The position numbers and the translations under genes were made by a program. This document shows, one piece after another, positions 34,800 through 46,399 of a stretch of 64,000 nt of DNA. Source of the stretch: Phlebopus portentosus. Taxonomy: Eukaryota > Basidiomycota > Agaricomycetes > Boletales > Boletinellaceae. Below the pieces are notes generated by a model. The model was not told the origin of the DNA. It saw nothing but the letters and a program-made list of their open reading frames with translations, and searched no databases. Where the stretch lies: assembly GCA_037892935.1 (NCBI GenBank), contig JAYXKI010000018.1, forward strand, positions 186,001 through 250,000. Reading direction: 5' to 3'. Positions within the stretch are counted from its first letter, which is position 1; every line of letters starts with the position of its first letter.

Positions 34800-36517
34800 A
34801 TAGAACTCCGGGGAGTGTCAGTTATCATTTTATTGACAGTGATGAATTTGCTGTGATGATGATTTGATGATAGTTGGTGTGTGGATGGATACCGGCGTGC
34901 TTATGGGGAAAGGCAAGGCAAGGTTGAGACGAGGTTTACACCTACGTACAAACCGAATGAAAGTCTAACACGTTGACTGAGCGTGGCATAGTCGAGTTCA
35001 GATAAGCACGGCACCGTCGTCTCGTCATCGTTGTCAACCCCATCCGAAAAGGAAGCATATCCCATAAATTTGAATAACAAGGAGGACTTCTCTCGGCCCC
35101 GAGAAGAAGTCCCGGCCGGCGCGCAGACGATACGATACATGCATGAGAAAAAAGCCTCATTACGATCAGTAACTGATGATATTGCGTTGGAACGGAGGCA
35201 GGAGCTCGTCGTCCCCGGCTGGCCATAGTGCTGCTGCGTATCAAATCGTTCTCCTCAATCGATCTATCGCTTATCGCGAGCGTGTGCTTGTGCGTGTCGG
35301 ACGGGCACGACAAAAATAGCTCTGAGTGATTCGCGGGGACGATACTGTCATGTCATCGTCGCCAGGTGGCCCAGACCTTGGGAGTAGCACGCAATCACAC
35401 GCGACGTCACGGTTCGGGTAAACGCGTACAGAACTCTCCGCTTGTCGTCGAGTCGAGAGCGTGTCCTGTATCGTCCTTGTCTACGCCTGAGACATGAGTT
35501 CAGAATAGCAGACTTTTTAGGACGTGGTCGTCAAGCCGGTACCTAATACAGCGCTCGGGATCCCATGCCTGGGCGTGTGGGGGCAGCACGCCGGCTAGCC
35601 GTGAAGTGCATCATGATGGATGAGGTCGTGACTCCGAGTCTGTTGGCGTCATGTTAAGACATAGCGAGAAGCCGCAGTTGTTGACGGAGCGATAGAAGGA
35701 CGGGCCGAATCGAAAATGAAATAGACTGAGAACGGGAAAGACAGATGTGGCTGTACGTACAGCGACCGGCCGTACAGATCGTGAGAAGCACTTCAAAGTA
35801 AATACTGAAGTGTCTGCTTGCTCGATGCTCGTCGAGTTCAGAGCCACGGCCACGAAGCGAGCGAGGGATAGAATGAGACATAGTAAATGAATGAATGAAT
35901 GAATACAGTACTGTCAGGAACGGAGGTAATGGAACACTTGACGACGGGCGACACCAGCAAGTTACCCAGTAGACCTGGTAACGATCTATCAGTACCTCCC
36001 TATAATAATACTACCTCTACTCTCTCACCGCTGTCTATCCTTCCACTCAAGCCCCGTCCTCTCTTCTCTTCGTCTCTTCGTTCTTCCATCACATCCATAC
36101 GTACACTCTCTTCAACTCTTCCAACTTTCATTTGCATTCTGGTCTGATCTCATCTGAGCCCGGTGCTTGCTGCTTGTTTCGCATTCTATACATTATTTTT
36201 ATATTCTTTTTTATCTGGTTTTTTGTTCTTTGAATAGACACGCGACACGCGAACCCGCCAAGGCCACTTCCGACGAGTCCATCCGGAAATCGATATTTTC
36301 CGGGCATTTCCTTCACGAATTCGAATTCGTTCGTTCATCGTTCATTCTGCCTTTTACTTACCTACCTGGTCCCGTCTTGTATCCGCGTCCGGCACGCCTC
36401 CGTCCGTCTGTCGTACTCCTACTTGCATCCCTTCCTCGTCCCTGCACAACATAACCAATCCCGTACACCCTACCCCACCCAGTCTCTTATCCCTTGATCC
36501 TCTAATCTGACACCCAC
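34800..36517. other. Long intergenic region upstream of NoxR
   Basis: Minus frames at 35313-34901 and 35881-35611 and plus frames at 35899-36147 and 36167-36454 are open but look compositional (Ser/Thr/Pro-rich from C/T-rich DNA). The segment 36000-36517 is pyrimidine-rich with many tct, tcc and ctt words, as is usual for a fungal promoter and leader just before a start codon. An aatg run (35886-35902) is a small simple repeat. Confidence 0.4.
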
Positions 36518-38632
36518 ATGTCCCTAAAAGCCGAACTCGAAACATGGGCAGCAGCGCTCAAGGCCTACGACGAGGAGGACTTTGAAAAGCGCTTGACCTC
36601 TTCAGCCGCATCGCCGACTCCTCCAAGATCCTCACAAACATGGGCCTCATCTACGCCACCTCGGTGAGCACGAGGCCGCCGTCGAGCAGTTCAACGCCGC
36701 GACGCAATTGGACCAGTATTTGGCTGTTGCGTGAGTGGGCACTTTCTTACCTTTGTTTCGATGCTCTGGGCGTCCTGGCTCTTTATATATGCACCTGGGG
36801 TCGTTCGCAGTCTTGGCAGACTGGGGGGATGACGCTGGTTGAGAGGGTCGTTTGAGCCTGCGTCGGCGGCCGTCACACCAGCTGGCTGCCGCGCTGCTGC
36901 ATTCTCAGCCATGAGCCTCAGAACAACAAGAACTTGCCGGAACCGAGAACTGCGCAACGGACTCATTGTTCTTTGCTTATGTAACCACAAAAATCATGAA
37001 GTACGAGCTAACATTCATTCTGTTTCGCAGGTACTTCCAATGCGGTGTGTCGAACTTCCTGCTAGGCCGATATGACCTCTCGCTGCGAGATTTCGAAGAG
37101 GCGTTCCTCTACCTCCGGGGCAACCAGAACATCAACTACGAGCAGCTCGGGCTCAAGTTCAAGCTCTACTCCGCCGAGGTGCTCTTCAACAAGGGGCTCT
37201 CCCAGATCTACATGGGGAACCTCGACGGGGGGTTGCGGGACATGCAGGACGCGCGGATGGAGAAGGCGACGGAGGAGCATAATGTGATTGACGATGCGAT
37301 TGGGGATCGTGGAGAGGGATATACGGTGTTCAGTATTCCTGTGGGCGTGCTGTACCGACCGTCGGAGAATAAGTTGAAGAATACGAGGACGAAGGATTAT
37401 ATGGGCAAGGCGGTGCGTATTTTTCTCAGAAGATCTCTGATTTATGCGTTCTGATTTGTTTGGGTGGTCCGATAGAAACTCATTGCGACGGAAAGTGCAG
37501 AAGAAGCGTATACGGAATTCACAGGTATCAACCGCGCAAAGCGCGGGTTTACGGGTACAGGCGCGCCTATTACTTCAGAATCGGATCTGGCTGCAGCTGC
37601 TGCTGCAGCACCGGGTGGCCTTAGTCGGAGTCAGACGGTTCCCCCGCCGCGCTTGACGGTGGACGACACGCGCCCGGCGAACCTCATGCGCTCGCGTACG
37701 GCTCTTGGCTCGGGGTCGGGTGTTCCTTCCGGGGCCGGAGGTGCTGGTGGAGGATTGCAGAGGAGCATGACGATGAGGCCGCCCCCGTCTCCACAGAATG
37801 CACCCGGAGGTGGACCTACGAGAGCGCTCAGCGTCAGGAATAAGAACATGAACATGAACATGAACATGGGAGGCGGACAGAACGTCCGTTCACCTACCGG
37901 AGGTACTCCCCCTCCACCCCCGGAAAAGAACAACAACAACACTCTTGAAGTGAGCGGAATGGGAGGGGGACCGCGCGTGACGGAGATATACGACGACTAT
38001 ATAAACGGGTACGGCGAGGAGCCCGCTCCGCCCGTCCCTCCTCCGGTCGCCGGTCCAGGTGCAGGAGGTGCGGGAGGAGGAGGGGGAGAGTGGCAGCGTG
38101 GGCGCGGAACAACGCCAACCCAGCGAACCAGCCCTCGCGTGCCCCATCCACACGCGCCCCGTCCGCATACAGCAGCTTCACCTCCGGCTCGATGCGGCGC
38201 AAGCCCACGCGTCGGCCGACCATGGGCGGCGGTGCCGGTGGTTCATCACGCGGCGGAGCGGGGCGCCCGATGAGTCCGTACGAGGAGGAAGAGGAGGGGT
38301 ACGTCTCGGGGGAGTACGACGACCCGCCGGTCCTGTACGAGCTCACCAAGATCCGGGTGAAGCTGCACTACGCGGACGAGGTGCGCGGGATGACGATGCC
38401 GCCTGAGATCTCGTGGGAGGAGTTCCAGGCGAAGGTGTATAAGAAGTTCGAGAAGCGGCCTCCTCCTTCATCTAATATGGGAGGGGAGCTGGGGATGAAG
38501 TTCCGCGATGAGGACGGCGGGACGGTGAGCTTGAGGGACGATTCGGATTTCGAGCTTGCGATTGAGACGGCGCGCGAGCTGGCGAAGGGGCGCGCGGAGG
38601 GCAAGTTGGAGATTTGGGTGACGGATGTGTGA
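36518..38632 (+). CDS. noxR: NADPH oxidase regulator NoxR (p67phox-like), with frame breaks
   Basis: The protein begins MSLKAELETWAAALKAYDEE and has the TPR domain of NoxR/p67phox, which binds Rac and activates NADPH oxidases: SRIADSSKILTNMGLIYAT, GEHEAAVEQFNAATQLDQYL, YFQCGVSNFLLGRYDLSLRD, NKGLSQIYMGNLDGGLRDMQ. A Pro/Gly-rich linker follows, then a C-terminal PB1 domain (LTKIRVKLHYADEVRG to LRDDSDFELAIETARELAKG and KLEIWVTDV). Two introns are visible, including a long one of about 300 nt (36731-37031). Three one-base losses break the frame: after FEK (about 36590), in IYATLGEH (about 36662) and in the G-rich linker (about 38085). Codon use and domains are otherwise pristine, so these are more likely base-calling indels than decay. 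Confidence 0.88.
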
Positions 38633-39081
38633 AGGCGCGCCCGTCTTCCTGGGCTTTTTCTTCGTCTTTTGGCTTTGGTGTCTTTCTTGTCCTCCTTCTT
38701 GGGTTTCGAGCTGTGTGTTATCGTCTCCGGATCCCTTCTTGTTTTTGCCTGTCTTCCTCTCTATTCTTTCACTTACTCACTATCAGTATGTGTGCATACC
38801 CCCTCCGCTAGTAATCATATTTCGCGTTATCTTTAACTCTTCTTCGCGATCATCATCAAATCTTCTTGCTTGTTCTTGGGATTGCTGATCTACATACGTA
38901 CGATAATACAATAACAAACCCGCTTGTGTGTATTTAGAATCGGAATCAAATGGATTTGTTTCAAAATCATTACTCAGATTAACCCGAAGTCGAATGGAAT
39001 TATCCCTAGTTCACGAGGTACGAGGCCTAGGTACATGCATGACTCGACGTACCGTAGTAGGCGTCTTTTTGCCCACGCACG

Positions 39082-39135
39082 ACGTCGCAGAGTTTCCATG
39101 AGCAATTTATCTCGCTCATGGAAACTCTGCGACGT
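39082..39135. repeat. Perfect 22-bp inverted repeat with 10-base loop
   Basis: Arms 39082-39103 (acgtcgcagagtttccatga then gc) and 39114-39135 are exactly complementary, separated by aatttatctc. The stem would be very stable in RNA or single-stranded DNA from either strand. It is about 450 bp past the NoxR stop. Confidence 0.9.
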
Positions 39136-39196
39136 TTACATATGTATGCTTACAACAGTAGTAGTATACATATTTGTGCAACTACTGGTACGCAAC

Positions 39197-39220
39197 CGAC
39201 GACGACGACGACGACGACGA
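39197..39220. repeat. (CGA)8 microsatellite
   Basis: Eight perfect CGA triplets lie in non-coding DNA. One frame across it gives an arginine run but no supported protein. Confidence 0.9.
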
Positions 39221-39410
39221 GTCGGGTACTAAGCCTAGCCTAGTCCCCAGCTCGTAGAGATGAGCACTAGACTAGACTAGATACATAGCACCCCCGTCGC
39301 GATAGGCTATACCCCATACGAATTCAAATACGAAATCGCCGGTGCCTAGTGAGCACCGAGCAGAGCATGCGTTTGCCGACTCGGATGCCCGACTACTTAT
39401 GTATATATGT

Positions 39411-39667
39411 GCACTTCCCGCTTCCGGGCCGTCCCCATCTCTGTAAGCCTCGCTAGAACGAGCTCGACCGATAGGGCTCTGGACGGTCCAGGTGCTGCTT
39501 GCTGATGGAGAGAGATCCAGGAGCCGAGAGCTGATGCTATGCTATTCCTGCTTCTAGGTAGCGAATGAAGCATAGACGAGTCGGAATATTGAACGACGTG
39601 GTGGATGAGTACAGAGTAGAGACGTCGTGTTGTGAAGGTGTGAAGAGCATGTAATGTATGGTAATCA
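39411..39667. repeat. Diverged duplicate block, copy 1
   Basis: This block (gcacttcccgcttccgggcc at the start, tgtatggtaatca at the end) is repeated, diverged, about 910-950 bp downstream at 40319-40620. Shared landmarks in order include cgagctcgaccgatagg / cgagcccaatcga, ggtgctgct, gctattcctgcttct / gctattgctgtttct, gaatgaagcatagac / gaaatgaagtatagac, tggtggatgag / tggtggacgag. It does not code for an evident protein. Confidence 0.65.
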
Positions 39668-39868
39668 ACGCGCAATCGCCAGTACTTGCGTTTGCATTTT
39701 TATTGGAAACTCGGGGACTTGTGTAGTACTCCGACCTATTCCAATGCCTTTCTTCCTTTGAGTACTTAGTACTTGGTATCCCCGGTTTGATTTTTAATTT
39801 CTCTATGAGTATGACCGACTTGGATTTACATAACAAATGTTCTCTGGATAATTATGCATGTACTGTAC

Positions 39869-39871
39869 AAA

Positions 39872-39910
<39 letters not shown>
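39869..39910. repeat. (AAAT)n microsatellite
   Basis: About ten tandem AAAT units lie in intergenic DNA between the two copies of the duplicated block. Confidence 0.9.
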
Positions 39911-39911
<1 letters not shown>

Positions 39912-40318
39912 ATGCAGCCACGGAACGACGGCTCCTCGAGTACTTGATGCTAGCCTCGTACTAGTCCTCGGTTTGGAGATGTACACTACACTGCATATAG
40001 TTTTGTGGTCTTTGGCCTTTGGCGGTACCCGTCGCCGTATAATGATAAGCAAATTGCATGGCACAAAAAGAACAAAAGAAGAAAAGACATCGCAATTTCG
40101 AGTGTAGTTGAATGCAAATACGCATGTGATGATATACGAATTGCATGCAGAAGAAAAAGAAGAAAACGACATCGCTGTATACGGAACAGCGATATCATAG
40201 TTGAACACAGCTATATGGCACTGACTCGAAGATCCTGATACCCCGAAGGCGGAGCTCTTCGGGACTGGAAAAAAAGAAAAAAAAAAAAGGGACGCACGTA
40301 TTTGCCAACTTCGTTACA

Positions 40319-40620
40319 CGCTTTCCACTTCTGGGCCAGCCCATCTCCGTGAAAAGTGAGCACCCGCTTGAACGAGCCCAATCGAATACTAGAAGTAGAG
40401 GGCTGCAATCATGAACGATCTAGGTGCTGCTGATGGTGACCCAGCAACCAAGAGCTGTTGCTATTGCTGTTTCTGGGAAGGAAATGAAGTATAGACACAC
40501 GTTATTACTGTATCGTCATGTTTCCGGTTCGGAGTGCTGAATGAGATGGTGGACGAGCATTGAGGTTGTGAAGGGCTGATGAGTGATGCTTACCTCTTGT
40601 GTGTGATTGTATGGTAATCA
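40319..40620. repeat. Diverged duplicate block, copy 2
   Basis: This is the second copy of the block at 39411-39667, in the same orientation and somewhat longer because of small insertions. It ends at the same tgtatggtaatca phrase (40608-40620). The copies may be remnants of a repeat family rather than a simple local duplication. Confidence 0.65.
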
Positions 40621-40878
40621 TTACATTACATAAGTATGATCACTCTAATTTTTTAGGCGAGTCTGCTTTCGAATTTCAGCCGGAGGTCGTCAATCGCAGT
40701 CCGCCTGCATCTAGATGGATAGAATATCGGAACTTGGGAGGAGACGTGGACTAATAATACTCCAATTCGTTACGTTACAGTCCTTTGTTATCAGCTCAAA
40801 ATTCCAGAGGCAACAAGCATCTCATTTTATTTCTCTTGACTTCAACTCTTGATTTCAATCTCGATATATATTTACCGA

Positions 40879-42611
40879 TCATTCTTGGGTACATTCATTC
40901 CCAACGACGCCCCGAACCTTCAACTCATCGCGGTCAGACTTAGAGAGACCCAAGATCCCTCCGAGAACTTCTTCGTTATGCTGTCCGAGGTCAGGTCCAG
41001 CCCATCTTGTCGGAATGTTGTTTTCCATAAGCGGGATTATACGATGTACGTCCAGGTCCCAGCCTCCAGATTCTGATTCTTCCGTAGGCTTGCCTTCACT
41101 TGCACTTCGATATGGTACGCGGATGCGCTCAATCATACCCCGTTCGCGCACATGCTCGTTCTCCATGATATCTTTGACGTTCATCACCCTTCCAACAGGG
41201 ACGTTTGCATCGACCATAGCCTTAACGACCTCCTCTGGAGTACGTTTACTGGTCCACTCGATGATGGCATTCTCGATTTCCTGTCTACGCGGAACGCGAT
41301 TGTGATTTCCTAGGTAGTCGGGCCCGATGAGGTCTGAACGGCCGATGGCCGTCATGAATCGCTCGTAGATAGATTCCCCGTTTGCACCTATCAGGACGTA
41401 TGCGGAGGGTACCGAGGTTGGGTATGCATTCGTTGGGACGATGCCTGTGATTGAGGAACCGGAAGGACCGCGGATGATGCCTTTACGTGAGTATTCTGGC
41501 ACAATTCCCTCCATCATGTTCATCATGCTTTCAGGAAATTGTCAAAACGTCTGAAGGACCATTGAAGTATTCCTTGTTACCTTTCCATGATGCTGACATC
41601 GATGGTCTGCCCTCCCCTTTTGCCGTTTGACCTGCGTTTGTCTCTTGATAGCAGTGCCAGCACCTTTTCAAGAATAGTTAGACCAGTCGATGAACAAGGT
41701 AATCCGATCCGAACTCACTGCTCCAAAGGCCGCGTGTAGACCAGTAATTGAGTCTCCCAAGCTAATATTGGGCCGAACCGAAGGGCCAGATAGTTGACCA
41801 TTCTCGTCGGGAAATCCATTGATATAGCGGAACCCGGCTTCTCCTTCGCAGACCGTTGCGTATCCCGGACGATGCGCCCATGGACCTGTCTGACCATATC
41901 CACTGACTCGGTGAATATGAGATCTGGGTTGTGCGGATAGATGTTGGATGGACCGATTCCCCATTTCTCTAAAGCTGAATAAAATAAGTTGGTATTATAT
42001 CACAGCATATGAGTTTACGATGAGTCTTACTTCCCGGCCTGAAGTTCTCGAGAAGGATATCAGACTTGATTGCTAGGTCTTTAACAAGCCTGTCTCGAGA
42101 AATACATGCTATCAGAGGCAGCAAAATACGGATGGTATCCACCCACTTCTTTCCCTCATCCTTCCTCATATCTATCGTCACGCTCTTTTTGTTCCTCGAT
42201 ACACTTCTGAACCATATGCTGGTGCCATCGATATCAAGCTCCCTCCATACACGAACGGGATCTCCAACGCTAGGAGGCTCTACCTTGATTACTTCCGCAC
42301 CAAAGTGGCTATAAATAAATGAAGTCATTGTAAGCATAAGGTGGAGGCTTTGATATAGCAAACTGCGCACCTCAAAAGTTGTCCGGCAAATGGTCCTGCA
42401 ATGAGCTGGCCTAGCTCGAGGACTCTGATACCAGACAATGGCAGCTCCGACGTTCCATGAGGATCAATATCTTGCCTTGTATTGCCTCTTCAGAAAGGTG
42501 ATAAAATAAGTGGCAAAAAAAGAACCACCTTCGACATATGCTAGAGCTGAACGGACGGCGGAAACTCGTGGCTCTGAGTAGCCGCAATCTCGCTGCAATT
42601 GATTGCATCAT
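40879..42611 (-). CDS. Class III CoA-transferase (CaiB/BaiF family), mitochondrial
   Basis: The start at 42611 or 42608 gives a strong mitochondrial presequence (MQSIAARLRLLRATSFRRPF then SSSICRR). After the first intron the enzyme begins LPLSGIRVLELGQLIAGPFA, then SHFGAEVIKVEPPSVGDPVR, WFRSVSRNKKSVTIDMRKDE, LAIKSDILLENFRPG, DLIFTRVSGYGQTGPWAHRP and GLHAAFGAV. The C-terminal domain (from 41526) has ANVPVGRVMNVKDIMENEHV and ends at 40879. These are the standard blocks of formyl-CoA-transferase-like family III enzymes, which move CoA between carboxylic acids through an aspartyl-CoA intermediate. Length is about 480 residues. After GQTGP the sequence reads HRPGYATVCEG, with Ala where many family members have the catalytic Asp (GYD). 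The substrate is unknown; a dicarboxylate such as glutarate or succinate would be typical for mitochondrial members. Confidence 0.85.
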
Positions 42612-43082
42612 CTTCCACCGCGCACAGATGGCAACTGTGGATGAGTGCGACGCGAGTAACGCGTGCCATTTACGACCAGGATGAGTCTCATGGTCCACGT
42701 CCGTCCGGAAGAGAAGTCTGAAAACGTGATTATCCGCGCCGAAATAGATTTAGCTCCCGCCGTCTGATACCTGATTGGCTCCCTCCTGAACTGGATTTCA
42801 ACTAGTAAGTACTATAGAGGATGAATGATCATGCAGCCATCTATGAGCGGATAATGTTAGACGAAGCCATGTACATGTACAACTTGCTTGTCCTAATATT
42901 ATCGTAGACGTGAGCAGAATAATTCGAGTAATTGTACAGTTTCTCTATATACATCACAGGTCGGGCAATCTTCGTAAAAGAGACAAGACGAAAAATGGAG
43001 AAAGGCAGACCCAAGATACAAGTAATAAAAATAATAGAACAAGCAATATGCCAGATGTACCTACCAACGCGAATAAAACAAA
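42612..43082. other. Intergenic between two minus-strand genes
   Basis: A 62-codon plus frame (42932-43120) overlaps the 3' end of the neighbouring gene and looks like chance. The region should hold the promoter of the CoA-transferase gene. Confidence 0.4.
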
Positions 43083-44379
43083 CTAATTTCGCGTGTACTG
43101 AACTTGCTGGGAAGCTTTAAAATTCAAAGCGAGGGAAAGAGGGAAGGAAATTTCGGGAAACGCGACATCAGAGGTGTTGCTGTCCTCCGCAATTCGCAAT
43201 TTCATAGCCGTAGCATCGGCCAGACGGTCGACTGTCTCTTCCATTGGAGTATCAAAATGATTTGGCTCAATTTTTGCAGCATGACCATCGTAGCCCTCGT
43301 CGTAATCTTCGTCAATACGACGTACAGGCAAGACAGGGCAGGCGTTAGGTGTGCCCGGCTCTGCTATAACGGGCGACAACAAGTAAGGGGTAGATGGCGT
43401 GGAATGCGAACTCAACATCATGTCTGGTGTCGAAGGTCCACTGACGAATGACTCCGTCGAGATGCTGTGACCAGCGGAAGGCGAGAGCTCATACTCGTCG
43501 TCAGCGTCGAAGATCATCTCGTCGTCGATATGAATACCGCTAGACGCGAGTTGTGTCTTGACATCACTCATGAAGTGCAAGAGCTTCTGGTACTTGAGGT
43601 TTAGAGCATCGTACTTGTGACGCAGCTCCTCGTTTTCTTCCTGAAGCCTGTCGCATGTGCAGACTTTCTGTTCGATGGACGGTAGAGCGGAAATGCTGGC
43701 CTCCGGAGACGGGTAAGGATCATAGCGAGGATAAAAGGGGCCGCGACGCGAAAAGACTGTTCAAGGGCTAAGAACATGTACGAGCAGGTTGTAATATTTT
43801 TGATATACCTTCTGGCGCTTCGCCAAAGTCAGTAATATCGGGCATACCAATAATCTTGCCGGTCGGCGAGGAGGACATCCCACCGCCAGAGGGCAAGTCG
43901 AAGGCTAAATCGATGAAATCTTCAGATTAGAGACTTCATACCATCGTGAGCTACCTACCCATATCCGTTGGGAGAGTGCGCCTCCTCGTCTTCCTCGTCT
44001 TCTTTATTGGTGTTTTAGGATCTGTCGGAGACTGTTAGAAAAGGTAGGATGGGTAGGATGACAAGATTGCTTACAGGGCGCCGAAACTGAGCCGAAGAAC
44101 ATATCCATCTCTTCGTTGAGAGAGGGAGGCGAAGCCTTCCCAGTCTGACGACGCCACTCGTTTACCGACTTGCGCTTGCGGAACTTGTGAGTTTCTGCGC
44201 CCGGAATCACAGTAGGGATGGCCGATTTGACGGGTGTCGAAGTGAACAAGAGGTCGTCTTCTTGAAAACGGACCTTACGCTATGCCTAAAGTAAGCACGA
44301 CTTAACAAGACAGACAATGTGCGCTCACCTCGTAAACTTTGGCCGTCTTGGCCTTCTCCTTTCTGACGGGTCCAACCAT
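43083..44379 (-). CDS. Unassigned protein with short coiled coil
   Basis: Exons join from MVGPVRKEKAKTAKVYE through RKVRFQEDDLLFTSTPVKSA, FRKRKSVNEWRRQTGKASPP, MDMFFGSV, then TRKTRRRTLPTDMAFDLPSG, EAPEVFSRRGPFYPRYDPYP, a coiled coil (CDRLQEENEELRHKYDALNL, about 43660-43600) and an acidic Ser/Pro-rich C-terminus ending ASQQVQYTRN at 43083. Basic motifs near the N-terminus (RKRK, RKTRRR) suggest nuclear location. Several SP/TP sites could be kinase targets. Short GT-AG introns are visible near 44330-44280, 44070-44030, 43960-43920 and 43810-43750. I do not recognise the family. Confidence 0.6.
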
Positions 44380-45300
44380 CTTGTTAAGTAGAGGTAAAAG
44401 ATGTCGAGAGTGTACGGAGATAGCGAAAATACTCAGCACTCGAGGAGCTGGTAATTGGAGATTGTCGTGGTTGGAGCTAAACCTGAGACGAGATGTGGAT
44501 TTAACTGAAAGAATGGCCGCGACCGTGGCTCGATGAAGTCACGTTCCAAGTTTCCCGCGCTCCCCTCATCCACAGACCCTCAAATTAATTTCTAACGCCC
44601 TCCAAAAAGAAATTGAAATCAGATAATGTCGTCTCTGACTTTATTGTAGCACCGGATACGCCCAGTTGTAAAGCACAACCTGCGAACGCTGGCCCGGCCT
44701 ATTTTGGCTACTGCAGACACTCGTTAGCAAGTATCCGACCATAACGAGCGAAGAGGCACATCAGCATACAAGAATATCCGTTCAGCGGTTGCAGTCAGGC
44801 AGAGCCCGTCGCGTCGACGGAAAGGCCCTCGCATATATCGCTAACTCGAACGAATATTTGTGAACATGAGCCTCCTATCATCACAGCCACCTAACCCAAA
44901 TAGGAAACGACCCTCGTATAAAGAAGGTATTTGTCCTGTATTGTTCTGCCGTCCTTTTACCAACCAGTGGACTCTCTGCAAAGGCCATAGCAACAAACTC
45001 GCCAGAGGCTCAGCTCTTGTCTTCCATCCATTGATAACGCGACGGAATCTGAGCCACCTGATTGATTCCGACATCCATCATCCCTGTTACACTCCGCTCT
45101 CATCAGTGCAAACCAACAAGCCACCAATTAATAGCTTGCTCCATCCTTAAGATAGGTACGTAGGCGATCATTAAAATAACTTGGGCAGCTACCGATGCAA
45201 GCCATTAGACGACGAGCCATACCTGCGATCTAACCACACGAGACAATCCGTACAAAATAGTAAGCGAATCACCAATTATAAGGCTCACAGTTGCTCACAC
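44380..45300. promoter_or_regulatory. Divergent intergenic region
   Basis: This separates the starts of the two coiled-coil genes. A 96-codon plus frame (44860-45150) has no recognisable features. No specific regulatory element stands out. Confidence 0.35.
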
Positions 45301-46399
45301 ATGGCTCTTACGCTGCAGCCTAAAATCAACGACATGTCGGCGCCGCATACTGCTCGCAGATCTGTGCGGTTAGCAAATAGGACGTCGGCTTCAAGCCATG
45401 AGCCCTCGTCAAGTGGGCAGAAGGCCGGGCCTTCTTCCCGTCGCGTGAAGCCGCCGATGAAAAGTCGACCGCAAGGAGAAGAGGTGGACTGGGTATGCAC
45501 CCCTCCCCCACGTTTTGCATGTAAGCCATCTTTTCTCCACCGAGTCCGCCACAAAGAATGACATCGCTTATCTCCTCTCAGTCAAGGAGAGGTTCAGAAA
45601 GTATAAGGGGAAGAAGAAAGCCATTGAAGCGCCCCTCACCGATCTGCGTCCCCCTAGTGAACCCGTTACCGATTCAGCTGAGGATCACGAATTGCTGAAG
45701 GAGGTCCAACGAAGACAAGCCGCCATGATTGAATACTTGGACGGCATGTTAGAGGATCACCAAAAACTCCTGGTCCATCTTCCACCCAAGGAGGAGTTTA
45801 ATGGCCTTCTGGCATGGTTCTCGGATGTGGAAGACAGGGTCAGTGCCCGAGACAAAGAGAACGAGCGTCTAAGGATAGAGAACAAACGGCTGCATCGCGA
45901 AATGGATAAGCTAAAGGAGGAGTTTCGACGGCTGAAAGAAGCTGTAGAAGAAATAAGGCGAAAAGTGGAAGGCCTCCCGCCCAAGTATAGGCGTAAGTTC
46001 GATCCTCACGGAAAACCTTTCCGAGAATGGCGCCAGAGCCCGCTTTCGGCAGAAATCATTCCGGGCCCACTCGACACAACGCTTGCGGAACGACGAGGTC
46101 GATGGCACGCCTCTCCAGTTTTAGTCGAGTCTGAATCATCCGCAGAAGGGTCCACCGACGCGACGCTGGTTGAGCAGGACGTGACACGAAAGCGTCGAAG
46201 GGAGGAAGAAGATGAGCCTCTCAGGGAGGGGACCATGGCAGGTGACGCGAAGCCTCGTCCGTATCCGCCGGTCGGCGGTAAAACGACATGGTTTACCGGC
46301 GCTCAAGGCGACTTGTCCGCACCGCCAGCGAAAAAACGACGAGTGCGTATCAAAGTGCCACTACCTGCTCACGACAGCGAAGCCTGCGGTATTCGTTAG
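45301..46399 (+). CDS. Unassigned coiled-coil protein
   Basis: Exon 1 reads MALTLQPKINDMSAPHTARR, SVRLANRTSASSHEPSSSGQ and ends RPQGEEVDW before a GT-AG intron (gtatgc at 45495 to caccgag at about 45543). Exon 2 begins SATKNDIAYLLSVKERFRKY and contains a clear heptad region (about 45830-45970: NERLRIENKRLHREMDKLKE then EFRRLKEAVEEIRRKVEG). The C-terminus is basic (VTRKRRREEEDE, PPAKKRRVRIKV), which suggests nuclear targeting. A second in-frame Met at 45334 could also serve as the start. Length is about 345 residues. No family is recognised. Confidence 0.65.

Larger units (their letters stand above)
38633..39410. other. Downstream region of NoxR with hairpin and simple repeats
   Basis: The first 250 bp are T-rich, as is usual for a fungal 3' untranslated region. 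A strong hairpin lies at 39082-39135 and a trinucleotide repeat at 39197-39220. No gene is evident. Confidence 0.45.

Noticed and set aside
37631..38349. Long minus-strand frames with Gly/Pro/Ser runs
   Set aside because: They are antisense to the NoxR linker and PB1 exons, where high GC content keeps several frames open.
45285..45554. Minus-strand frames over the first exon of the coiled-coil gene
   Set aside because: The plus-strand reading has a good start, a GT-AG intron and a continuing coiled coil, so the minus frames are shadows.
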